Source: Lepus europaeus | Lineage: Eukaryota; Chordata; Mammalia; Lagomorpha; Leporidae | Assembly: GCF_033115175.1 (NCBI RefSeq) | Contig: NC_084831.1 | Location: 76,951,502 to 77,015,501 of the forward strand | Direction of reading: 5' to 3' | DNA length: 64,000 nucleotides | Shown here: piece after piece, positions 46,121 to 56,391 of the stretch | Layout of the letters: each line of letters starts with the position of its first letter | Position numbering within the stretch: position 1 is the first letter of the stretch | Program-made: the position numbers and the translations under genes | Notes under the pieces: model-generated | What the model saw: the letters and a program-made list of their open reading frames with translations, nothing else | Database searches by the model: none | What the model was told of the DNA's origin: nothing

Positions 46121-49100
46121 ATTCATCAATAATAGTGGAGAAAGAGTAATCGCTCTGCCTCTGAAGTTATGAAAGCAAGATGGCCTCAGCTACTATGATT
46201 GCATCCAAAGTAGAGTTTCCAATGTTCTTCATAGTGAAAGCAAATCCCGCTGGAGTGACGGTATGGAATCACCCCAGGGAACAAGTGATATTCACTGCTT
46301 TCCTAGGCAGAGACTTCAATAGGTGGGAGGGCAGAGGAGAGAGCACACAGGCGGACAGAAGAAAGGAGAAAGTCCCTGAAAGGCAAGGGGAGGATGGTGG
46401 CTGCAAAACGAAGATGAATTCCTATGGCACAGTTGTGCCTACTGCCTCTCCTGGCCAAAGAAAGCAGCTAACTTCAATAAAGAGGGTAATTTTAAATAAT
46501 AATGAGCAAAATTATTTGGAATTTGGAGAAAAGGCACTTTTTTTGAAAGTTGATACTTAAAATTTTGAGTTGCAATCATGCATCTGTTTTCTTGTTTGGT
46601 TTACAATCCAGGGCGCAGAAGAAGCAGGACTCCATGAAATTGAATGACGCTTCATATTGATAAGCATCTCTAAAACAATATGGTAGCAATTCAAGGAGCA
46701 CATAATATTCTCAAGCGCATACAGAGAGAGCAAGGAATATACCTTTTAAGGCTTAATTTTAATAACAATCTTAAGTTGTTACAAATACAGAATTTCACAA
46801 TGAAAGCCTAACTATTTCAACTCGGTAATATGATGAGCTGCAGCTTGTAAAAATGAGAATTGAGTTTAACTATGTTCTTATGTTTTATTTTCCATTTATC
46901 CTGTGAATTGCTCCTAAATAAGATTGTCTTACTTTATTAATTTGCATAATTACTGAAAAATAGCATGTGATTCCCAATAATGAGCTCCTGATATCATTTC
47001 AGATTTACTGTGACATTGTTTTAAAAGTGACAGAAATTGATGCACAATTAGGTTGAGTACAAGGCTATAAGCTTATTTTGTTGCCTTTGAGTCTTCAAGA
47101 TATACAGGTTATGTGGGTCCTACAATGAATTTTTTGTGCTCAGATACTGAACAGCTTAAAAAATGAAAAAACAACCAGTAAGTACTATAATACTTTCAGA
47201 GTAAAAATAAGTCTGGATTTGGCAGAATACAAGTCGGGTGAAGGGTTTGGGGGTTGTGTTTTGGTTTTAATTAAATCAAGACTTGAAAGAAAATGAGGAA
47301 AGTCTCTGATGAAGATCTAAAAATATGAGTTCAAATGTATTTCCATGTTTCAAATAGCACCCTATCAAATGAGCCTGATAGTCTCTAGTCTCGGTCAGAG
47401 AATCCTGCTGCCCTGAGTGAGCTGAGAGCATCAGTAGGTACAAACATGTCACTCAGCTCTCTCTTCTCAAATGTGGGCAAGATGGGAGATGTGGGAATGG
47501 ATAAAAAGCTGCAATGCATTAGTTAGCTGGAGACAAGACTTAAAGGACCAGTGGTCTCACTGAAAAAATAAATCCCTGTCTCAGGCAAGCAGCTCATCAG
47601 GGCCCCCACTGCAAAACAATGGCAGAGACAAAAACTTCTCCTGCTGCCCACATTCTCGTATTAATCATTTTAACCTGCAAGCTTAGTAATGACGATCCTG
47701 CCTCAAACATTGCTTGCTTACCTGAACTGGCATCCTGGAAGCTGACAAGCAGTGCTTTACCATCCTGCTGTCCTTTTTTTCTCCTCATGGTTTGGAGTAA
47801 ATCTGTGTCTTTCCTGAGGAAGGAGCATCATGGGTAGTGGATTACACACAAAGTAAAAACATTTGCATCTCGTGTGGACCATTGGTGGAAACTTATTTCA
47901 TCCAGTAATTAGCCAAACAAAACTGATTCTCTAGCACGAAAGACCTTAATGTTGTTTCACACGTCCTGGTCCCCAGGCCCCAACCAGATGAAGAATCTTG
48001 TTGGTCTGTTGTGGGGGTGAAAGATCTTCCCCACAGCTGTGGGAATCTGATTGCCAGGGTGAAATAACGGGGCATATTTCACAGGAGCTATTAATACAGG
48101 CTGCAAGCTTGTTGTGAGGCACAAGGCCAACAGCTGGAGGGAAATGCTAAGTTCTACACCAGCTGCAGCTCTCTGCTTTTAAGTTTTGCATGTTGTGCAC
48201 ACATACCCACACACACACATGTGCACACACACATACACACAAACTTATATAACTGGCTTGGGAATGTTAAACAGCTCCAGATTTATTTTTTAATAGGCAC
48301 TGAAATGTCTAGTGTGGCCCAGACATTTAACAACACCCGACCAGCCTTTTCCTTCCCTGCCATAGGCTGGAGGCATCTGGCCCAGGCCTCAAAGTTGCTG
48401 GCATGCATGGAGATGAGGGGTTCAGGAGTGGGGAGAGGGATATGCTCAGCTTCTTAATGGGATGGCACAGAAAGGCAGAGAAAACACGAAGCCACTTAGG
48501 CCACCACAGCATCTGAACGATTATCTAGTCAAACTCCTATTTTTAAAGAAAATGGAAATTTGAGCCCAAAGCACACAGTGAACCAGAGGGGGAACCAGGG
48601 CCAGGATTTGCATTTTCTCATCAGGCTAAGTTAAGGTCTTCAGAGATTCTAGAAAACTCTAAAAGGATTGTGGGTATGTCATTCAATTAAAAAAAAATTA
48701 AGTAGAGTGTAATGAGATATTACAGCCAATGTTCTGATGTTTCTCATGAGCATTAATTTAAAAATGTCTTTTGGGGGAATATTTCGTATCAAAAGCTCTC
48801 ACAAAGAGTTTCTACTATCTTTAGTTTGCCCCACCTTGCTTGGGCTCTGAGCCTAATCTCAATCTGACTCTTGAGGATCTAGGTTTGCTTCTAGCCTCAG
48901 GGCTGAACAATTTCTGTGCCACAGTAAAGCTTCCATGCCACCTTGACTTGTGGACCACCTGGATTGGTGACTTCCTTCCTCTAGCCTGCATCTATGAGCA
49001 GAGGTAGGCAAAGGAGTGGGACCCGCTCCAAGTGAGCCTTGCTCGGTAGCCAGTGGGCCTCTGCTTGAAAGATCTAGTGAGGACAAGACATTATCCCTTA

Positions 49101-50031
49101 AAATAGTTCTGTATCTGGACAATGGTTCTGATTATTAAAAAGTGCTTTTCCAAGTTAATTTGGAGTCTATCTTGTTGTAGCATCTACCTGTTAATATTGG
49201 GCTTTGAGTGTCATGTATAGGACTTCGTGTTCATCTCACTGAATTGTGTTTTTTCTTAAAGCCACAAAGATATTTGCAGATATTGTTCACCTATTTATCA
49301 TTTCTCCACTGATACAACTTTAGAATGTGCTAGAGTGAAACACAGGTTGAAGCACAAAGCCACAGGAGATGATGCGGGAGGGCCAGGGCCATGGCCACAG
49401 AAGCCTTGCTTACCATGGGAAACAGTGTGGATTTCTTAGAGATAAATTGGAAGATGCTTCTAAGCAGAACTGTTGTGCACTATACAGTAAGAGATTTATT
49501 ATAAAATTTAGAGCCAAAAAATTTCTGGGGAAGGGAGCATCCAGGAAGAAGTAGGAGGATCCCAAAGGATTCATTCACCAAGCACAGTCAGTCACCAAAG
49601 TGTAATTTCCAGGAGGAGGCTGTGGGGTTTATTTGGAGAAGGTGGGCTTCTACAAAACGATTGCTTCAGGGAGCTGCCAGACCAATGATTGGTGGTGGTC
49701 CTGGGGTTACCTACTGTTGGTCAAGGAGTCTGTGGTTGGGAAGAAGAGTTGGAGGGGGATAGTTGGGAGAGCTGACACCTTTAATTCTGTCTGTCACTAC
49801 TTCCAGCCACAAAGACATTCACAGAATAATGGCTGTCACTTTACTTCTGCCTTCCAAGTCCACAGTCTCGCACAGATTCTTGTTTTGCCAGCTCTTACTC
49901 ATCACATAAAGAGCATAATACATTTTAAGAATGTAGTTTAGGACCATCTGGGTTTATCATACAAAAACCATGCTCATTCCTGGTGATTTGTGTCCTAGAC
50001 AGATGCTTAGACATCAGGATTGTCTTCCAAC
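46121..50031. other. Large repeat-poor interval
   Basis: Nearly 4 kb with only a CA microsatellite and perhaps a MIR scrap near 48540-48620. A 126-codon frame (46180-46560) has no family resemblance. 46830-47060 is AT-rich, slow-looking sequence with an octamer motif (atttgcat, 46940-46947) next to 'aattactg'. It may be regulatory, but nothing coding is supported. Confidence 0.4.
48208..48241. repeat. (CA)n-rich run
   Basis: Imperfect CA array with a few interruptions (TG at 48220-48222, TA at 48232-48233). Confidence 0.8.
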
Positions 50032-50600
50032 ATGGCCAGATAGCTCTTCAAAAAGAAGTTACAAAAAAACCATAGGCACAGTTGGACAAGACTCACAGAA
50101 GAGCAACTGAAAATGCTTATCAATACCTTTGACCAAAAACCATACCCTGGCTATGCTTCAAAACAAAACTTGCCTCAGAAATCAACATTGAAGAGTCAAG
50201 AATTCAGGTTTGGTTTCAGAATCTAAGTGCACAGCATCATTTCCAGAAAAGACAAGAACTTACGGATGCTTTCGAATCAAGCCAAAGCTATGGAGAAAAC
50301 TATCCTCAAGAACAGATTCAAAATCTTTCTACCATAGAAAGGGAATGCACATGGTATTGTAACAACTACAACCCCTCTCAATTGCACAGCTTCACCAAGG
50401 CATTTATGAACAACCCTTACCCAGGAATTGATTCCAGAGAACAACTTGCCAAAGAAATTGGGATTTCTGAGTCAAGAGTCCAAACTTGGTTTCAAAAGCA
50501 GAGAAATAGATTCCATACCAAGAGAAAAAGAAAAATTAATGAGCCCTTAGTACAAGACGGGGGGAAGAACAATGAGATTGCTTCAAGATATGGAAGATAG
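50032..50600 (+). pseudogene. DUXA: DUXA-like double-homeobox retropseudogene
   Basis: Both homeodomains of a double-homeobox protein lie here with no intron between or within them. DUXA is a germline and early-embryo transcription factor whose native gene is split by introns, so this is a retrocopy. The ATG at 50032 is followed by a TAG as codon 4 (50041-50043). Homeodomain 1 (about 50071-50240) has 'LTEEQLKMLINTFDQKPYPG', then a one-base loss near 50161-50170 shifts the frame. Its third helix reads 'ESRIQVWFQN', but the following arginines are lost ('LSAQ'). Homeodomain 2 (about 50340-50515) has 'NPYPGIDSREQLAKEIG' and 'ESRVQTWFQKQRNR', with the DNA-contacting Asn51 changed to Lys (50496-50498). 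The frame ends at 50598-50600. The size, about 190 codons, is close to DUXA. No A-tail is visible; a truncated CSINE begins 100 bp downstream. Another DUX paralogue is less likely, because the PYPG loops and linker length fit DUXA best. Confidence 0.85.
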
Positions 50601-50703
50601 ATAAGACAGTACCACTTCACTAGCAACTGCTTTCTCTGTAGCCAGAGCATTATAGACATAGAGACAAATTCAATATATTTGATGTAATCAATGTGGGCCC
50701 TAC

Positions 50704-50985
50704 ATTGTTCCACTTCAGATCCAACTCCCTGCTAATGTGCCTGAGAAAGCAGCAGAGGATGGCCCAAGTGGTTTGGCCCTTTTCATCTGTGTAAGAGATC
50801 TGGATAGAGTTTCACACTCTTGGCTTCAGCTTGGCATAGTCCTGGCCGTTTCAGCCATTTGGAGAGTGAACCAGCAGATTGAGCATATCTTTCTCTCTGT
50901 CTTTCCCTCTTTCTCTCTCTCTCTCTCTGTCTCTGTAACACTGGCTTTCCAATAAATAAATCTTGTTTTAAAATAAAAAAAGAAA
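50704..50985 (+). mobile_element. CSINE, 5'-truncated
   Basis: Begins mid-body at 'gttccacttcagatccaact', then runs through 'aaagcagcagaggatggccc', a CT-rich run and 'caataaataaatcttgtttt'. The tRNA-like head is missing. It lies 100 bp downstream of the DUXA retrocopy and may have removed or replaced its 3' end. Confidence 0.8.
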
Positions 50986-51018
50986 GTTTTTAAAAATATT
51001 TTTAAAGATGTAATTTAA

Positions 51019-51367
51019 TGGGGCCAGCATTGTTGTGTGATGGGTTAACCTGCCACATGCAATGCTGGCATCACATAAGTACCAGATTGAGTCTCAGCTG
51101 CTCTACTTCCAATCCAGCTGCCTGCTAATGTACCTGGGAAAGCAGCAGAAGGTGGCCCAAGTGCTTGGGCCCCTGTACCCACATGGGAGACGTGGATGGA
51201 GTTCTGGGCCCCTATCTTTAGACTGGCCTTGCCCTGACCATTGTGGCCATTTGAAGAGTGAACCAGCAGATAGGAGATTCCCCTCTCTCTCTCTCTCTCT
51301 CTATCTCTATCTCTATCTTTGTCTCTAACTCTGCCTTCCAGACAAACAAAATAAATCTGTTAAAAGA
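51019..51367 (+). mobile_element. CSINE
   Basis: Complete plus-strand copy from 'tggggccagcattgttgtgt' to 'acaaaataaatctgttaaaa', with a (TC)n run near 51283-51302. A perfect 11-bp target duplication (atgtaatttaa) lies at 51008-51018 and 51368-51378. Confidence 0.9.
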
Positions 51368-51379
51368 ATGTAATTTAAC

Positions 51380-52285
51380 TTAACAGTATAAATTTCCACA
51401 GTCAACAAGGGAGAAAAATAAAAGCACCCCAAAAAAGGCCAAGAATACACCAGAAGGGCCCAGGTAGATGTTGGTGGTGCAATACTCCTCACCACCACTG
51501 AGTGTGCACTGCCACACCACAGGATTGTTTACTCCACTTGCTCAAGGTTAAAGTGGTAGGGTATTCTGACTGATGAAGCCATGGTCACCTGCTTATGCCA
51601 GCGGCCAGAGAGGGCAGGAGAAGACATGGGCGCTTCTGTGTGGTTTGCATAGAGGCAGGATCCTTCACTCTATCTCGTTGGGAATTTTCTCTCCCAGAAA
51701 GAAAGTTGTTTGGATGTTGCTGAATGACAATGGTAAAGACAAATATCCACAACCCTTGGTTAGATTTCAACATTAGGGAAAAACATTCCCATAAGTACAC
51801 AGAGGATAGATTTTCTCCAGGTGTTCTCTCCCAATTTGTATTAGTGCATTTCTAAGCAGCTAATACGTTTAAACTTTTCAACAGCTTAAAAAGACAAAGT
51901 TATTTCCTTTATGCAGAATAGTGCAAGGTCATTGTTTGTGATGGCAGTATAGTTCAGAGACACAGGCCTTGTCATCTTCAACTTGTTATTTTTCTGACCA
52001 CACTGAACGTTAAAACTCCCAGGAAGCCAAAACAGAAAATCAAGGAATGGTATGTGTGGAGGGTTTTATAGATCAGCCCATAAAACATTACCTAGCATTC
52101 CTGCTCAGATTCCACTGGAGACAACTCGATCATGCAGGTACACCTCACAGGCAGGGAGTCTGGGAGATGTGGCCTGGCTGTCTGCTCTGAATAGGAGAGC
52201 ATAGAATTGGGTGTTTTGTTTCTGATTTCTGCCATATCTATCCACACCATTCAGGATTCAAGTTTATTAGAGTTGACTGATCTAA
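51380..52285. other. Non-coding interval, nothing assigned
   Basis: No recognised repeat or credible gene. Short frames of 67-71 codons on both strands show no resemblance to known proteins. Confidence 0.35.
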
Positions 52286-52289
52286 TAAA

Positions 52290-52525
52290 GGGCTACCAAA
52301 TTTTACTGTAAATGGGACAGATAATAAATATTTTAGGCATTGAAGCAATATGGTTTCTGTAGCACTTACTCAATTTTGCCCTTGTACTACAAAAGAAATG
52401 GGGGGAGGAGAGAAAGAGAGAGACAGAGAGAGAGAGAGCAAGAGAGAGATTGTATTCCAATAAATCCATGTTTACTAAAAAAGGCATCATGAATTGGCCC
52501 ACAAGCAATACTTTGCTAACCCATG
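52290..52525 (+). mobile_element. DNA-transposon remnant (hAT-like), GA-expanded
   Basis: The order 'aataaatattttaggcattg', then 'atggtttctgtagcactta', then 'gtattccaataaatccatgt', then 'aattggcccacaagcaatac', then 'tttgctaaccca' matches a well-known ancient mammalian DNA-transposon repeat, whose exact name I am not sure of. A (GA)n run at 52405-52449 has grown in its middle. Confidence 0.5.
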
Positions 52526-54465
52526 GATGATATTAATTCTCCCAGGAATATTGGTCTCCTGGAGAGAGATGGGTACAAAATGAGGCAGATGAGGTTTGCT
52601 TTCCCTTTATCATCTATTAACAGTTTACCTTGTGTCCCAATGCCTTCCTGCTGTTCCCATCGTCTCCTTAATGTTTCCTCATTTCACCTCATATGTATTT
52701 TTGTATCTAATTGGATTATCCCACAAGGTGTTTACCCCACTAACACTTATTCTTCATGGACCATGATGCTGTTCATTTTAGTGACCCTACGATCCTTTCT
52801 ACCTAGCAGCTGTTCAGGCTTGCCTTTATTTGCTGCTTTGGCTGAAGAAGGTATTCACTTGCCTCCTTCCCTATAAGGGTCTCTTTCTTGATAAGATGGA
52901 AACTCCTTCTGTGTGGCCTACCACAGTCATCACTACGACTCATCTATGAACAGAGTCACATATTGAGGACAAAGGCAAAATTAATTTTGTTACGAGACAA
53001 TTCTTCATGGTACTCTTTTGTTTCTTCATGTCCTATGAGCAGGGGTGTGGATGTCTTTTTTGCTGGACTATTTTCGAGATATGTTTATCATGATAACATC
53101 TCTCCTAAGGGACAAGGTTGGGTAGATTTGCTTCCCCCCATAATAAAGTATTGAAGTTTCAGCATTCTTCTGTAACAAACATACTCTGTAATCAGGTGTC
53201 TCTTAGTCCTTGCCTTGAAGCACTATGAAAAATGGGCTTGCAACCTGGCATAAATGCGGTTCCTTGGGTTACTTCTATTTCTGCAAGACATAAACTCTTC
53301 TTTGTCCCTGACTTAGAAGTCTCCATTCTTCTTCCATTAATCATGAAACTGATAGGCTAACTTTGGGAGCTTATGAAATCCCAGACTGAAATCCCAGAAC
53401 TTTCACTCTTCCTGACACATTGAACCTCTCAGGAATGGAAAAATTGGAGAAATAAACAGAACTCTAGAAATTAAGCTACAACCTAGCAGGACAGAGCTTT
53501 GTGATGTTAGCTTTTAAAACAGTGCTTAATCTCGTTATTCAGAATGTAAATGCTAAAGCTAATATTATAGGGATAACTTTGAATTCTCTCTACTTTAAAA
53601 AACAGTTAATGTTTTCCAAACTCTGTACTGTAACTATCATAAGTAACAATTACTTGCAATATACCTCTCAATCATGCAATAATTCCAAGGCCAAGAAGAA
53701 CTATTACAGAATATGTTTGGCCTAGTGTAGGCAGCCTTGAACAGGCACTACATCAACAGAAAAAAAACTTCCTTTTTCCTAAAAGCAGTAAGATGTAGCC
53801 AAAATTAGGCAACTTCCCTCTGCAGTTGTATTGTTCTGTCAGCAGATGTTGAACTACTGTCTGTAGAAAGAACCTCTCAGTTTAGCACAGGACAAGAGGT
53901 GAAGGAAAAATTATGGGACAAACTCTAGCAAGGACTTCATAACAGAAAACCCCAAAGGATATCATATTAAGGAGTGGCGTAAACCCACAGAGTCAAATTA
54001 ATTCACAAATGTCTGTGGGAGGGCAGGCTGCTGTGATCTCAAGAGAGATTTTGCCACTTGGCAAAGTCTGGTTGGAGTCACCTGAGGTTAAAGCACATGA
54101 GTTCTAAAAAAGCTAAGTTTGAAGCAAGGTTCATGGGACAATGAAAAAGATACATTTTAAAAGGAAAGCAGATGACATTCCTGGCAGTGTGGATCCTGAT
54201 CACTTACACACAGGTGGAAATCAGTCAGGAAGTAACCTGATAAAGACAACCAGAGGGAGGGTGAGCTAACCTAGGCTGAAGCTCATTTCCATCACTAACT
54301 AGTCATTTGTCTAATTCTATCCCATCCTGTCTTTAAATGAAAATAAGGGTAAATTAAACAGTCTTTCAAAAACAGAAATGAAAGCTTTGGAATTTTAAGT
54401 TGGGTCTGGGGGGTGTATGAAGCACATTAACTAGACAAATCAGAATGTTACTACAGAGTTTTAAT
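52526..54465. other. Non-coding interval, nothing assigned
   Basis: Two plus-strand frames (52523-52876 with 117 codons, 52888-53154 with 88) show no recognisable domain. A possible diverged MIR lies near 54270-54400. No gene supported. Confidence 0.35.
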
Positions 54466-54479
54466 GAAAATTATATTGA

Positions 54480-54841
54480 GGCCGGCGCCGCAGCTCAATA
54501 GGCTAATCCTCCGCCTAGCGGTGCCGGCACACCGGGTTCTAGTCCCGGTCAGGGCGCCGGAATCTATCTTGGTTGCCCCTCTTCCAGGCCAGCTCTCTGC
54601 TGTGGCCCGGGAAGGCAGTGGAGGATGGCCCAAGTGCTTGGGCCCTGCACCTGCATGGGAGACCAAGAGAAGCACCTGGCTCCTGCCTTCGGATCAGCGC
54701 GGTGCGCCGGCCGCAGCGCGCTGGCCGCGGCAGCCATTGGAGGGTAAACCAATGGCAAAAGGAAAACCTTTCTCCCTGTCTCTCTCTCCCACTGTCCACT
54801 CTGCCTGTCAAAAAAAAAAAAAAAAAGAAAGAAAGAAAAAA
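54480..54841 (+). mobile_element. CSINE (youngest-looking copy in the window)
   Basis: Intact copy beginning 'ggccggcgccgcagctcaat', with an A-box-like segment, the B box 'ggttctagtcccgg' at 54535-54548, a GC-rich body and a long A-rich tail from 54810. A perfect 14-bp target duplication (gaaaattatattga) lies at 54466-54479 and 54842-54855. High CpG retention, e.g. 'gatcagcgcggtgcgccgg', points to recent insertion. The 124-136-codon frames on both strands here are SINE translations. Confidence 0.95.
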
Positions 54842-54984
54842 GAAAATTATATTGAAATGGTGGGCTGAGCAACTGATAGTAGGTAAGATGCTTAGACCAA
54901 ACATAAGGTTCAATGAGTATCCACTGTGGGTCCTTGAGCAAAAATGACAAGATCAAAAATATATGTGAAATCAAAGAAAATTAC

Positions 54985-55221
54985 TCAACAGAATACCAAA
55001 AATAACTATACAAGTATATTTCTGAAAAATGAAAGAAATAGAATTAAATATGTCTATTTTGGTGCAAAATCATTTGAAAGTCATCATGCATAGTTTTTTC
55101 ATAGTATATATTTTACACAGACTTTTAAAATACACTTCATATGCATGGATTTCAAGTTTTTAGTACCAAAATAAGTTTAGCTTTTAATACCATTTTACAT
55201 TAACTTTTTGAAGTTCACTCA
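54985..55221. mobile_element. MITE-like element, copy 3 (inverted pair)
   Basis: Contains 'attttggtgcaaaatcattt' on the left and, in reverse orientation, 'tagtaccaaaataagtttag' and 'ttaactttttgaagttcac' on the right. The terminal motif is that of the other two MITE-like elements. The interior looks like two half-elements facing each other. It is diverged. Confidence 0.45.
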
Positions 55222-55300
55222 TATTTAATCCCATACTGTTTAGTGGTAACTAAAGCATCAACTTAATTATTTCTTCTGTTACTGTTAAAACAATCGGAAA

Positions 55301-55622
55301 GGGACCAGCGCTGTGGCACAGTGAGTAAAGCCCTGGCCTGAAGCACCAGCATCCCATATGGGCACCGGTTCTAGTCCCAGCTGGTCATCTTCCAATCCAG
55401 CTCTCTGCTATGGCCTGGGAAGGCAGTAGAAGGTGGCCCAAGTCCTTGGGCCCCTGCACCCATGTGAGAGACCCAGAAGAAGCTCCTGGCTCCTGGCTTC
55501 GGATCGGCGCAGCTCCAGCCGTTGAGACCATCTGAGGAGTGAACCAGCGGATGGAAGACCTCACTGTGTCTCTACTTCTCTCTGTAACTCTTTCAAATAA
55601 ATAAAATAAATCTTTAAAAAAA
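55301..55622 (+). mobile_element. CSINE
   Basis: Plus-strand copy from 'gggaccagcgctgtggcaca' to 'caaataaataaaataaatct' with an A-rich tail. Target duplication of 9 bp with one mismatch (aatyggaaa) at 55292-55300 and 55623-55631. Confidence 0.9.
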
Positions 55623-55681
55623 AATTGGAAATATTGTTTACCTGGGTAGTACATAAGAAGTATTTGAGACAGAAAGTTTTT

Positions 55682-56019
55682 TTTTTAAGATTTATTTTAT
55701 TTATTTGAAAGACAGAGTTACAGAGAGATAGACACACACACAGAGAGAGAGAGAGACATTCCACCTACTGGTTCACTCCCCAAATGGCCACAATGCTGGG
55801 GGTTGTGCCAGGCCATTACCAGGAACCAGAAGCTTCTTCCAGGACTCACACATGGGTCCAGGGGCCCAAGCACTTGGGCCATCCTCCACCGCTTTACCGG
55901 CATGTAAGCAGAAAGCTGAACTGGAAGTGAAGCAGCCAGGACTCAAACCGGTGTCCATCTGGTATGCCAGCACTGCAGGCTGGGGTTCTAATCCATTGCC
56001 TCACAGCACCAGACCTGAA
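55682..56019 (-). mobile_element. CSINE
   Basis: Minus-strand copy with the tail 'aagatttattttatttattt', a 'gacacacacacagagag' stretch, and its head near 'cacagcaccagacctga'. A perfect 13-bp target duplication (acagaaagttttt) lies at 55669-55681 and 56020-56032. Only 60 bp separate it from the oppositely oriented copy to its left. Confidence 0.92.
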
Positions 56020-56068
56020 ACAGAAAGTTTTTAATAGATGTATCTTTGTATTATTTAGGGTGATTTTT

Positions 56069-56383
56069 TTTGACAGCAGAGTTAAACAGTGAGAGAGAGA
56101 GACAGAGAGAAAGGTCTTCCTTCCGTTGGTTCACTCCCCAAAAGGCCGCTACGGCCAGTGTGCTGCGCCGATCGGAAGCCAGGAGCCAGTGCTCCCTCCT
56201 GGTCTCCCATGCGGGTGCAGGGCCCAAGGACTTGGACCATCCTCCACTGCCTTCCCGGGCCACAAGAGAGCTGGACTGGAAGAGGAGCAACCAGGACAGA
56301 ACCCAGCGCCCAAACCAGGACTAGAACTGGGGTGCCGGCGCCACAGGCGGAGGATTAGCCAAGTGAGCTGCAGCGCTGGCCAA
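56069..56383 (-). mobile_element. CSINE (relatively young)
   Basis: Minus-strand copy from 'tttgacagcagagttaaaca' to 'gagctgcagcgctggcc', with a short internal duplication near 56290-56335. Target duplication tgattttt (8 bp) at 56061-56068 and 56384-56391. Its frames on the plus strand (84-89 codons) are not genes. Confidence 0.88.
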
Positions 56384-56391
56384 TGATTTTT

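Noticed and set aside
46180..46560. 126-codon plus-strand frame
   Set aside because: No domain, no splice context, and composition like its surroundings; kept only as part of the repeat-poor interval.
52523..53154. Two consecutive plus-strand frames considered as retroviral or host gene remnants
   Set aside because: No conserved motif could be read in either, and no LTR or splice signals bracket them.
54464..54974. Overlapping frames of 124-136 codons on both strands
   Set aside because: They are translations of one CSINE on each strand and its A-rich tail.
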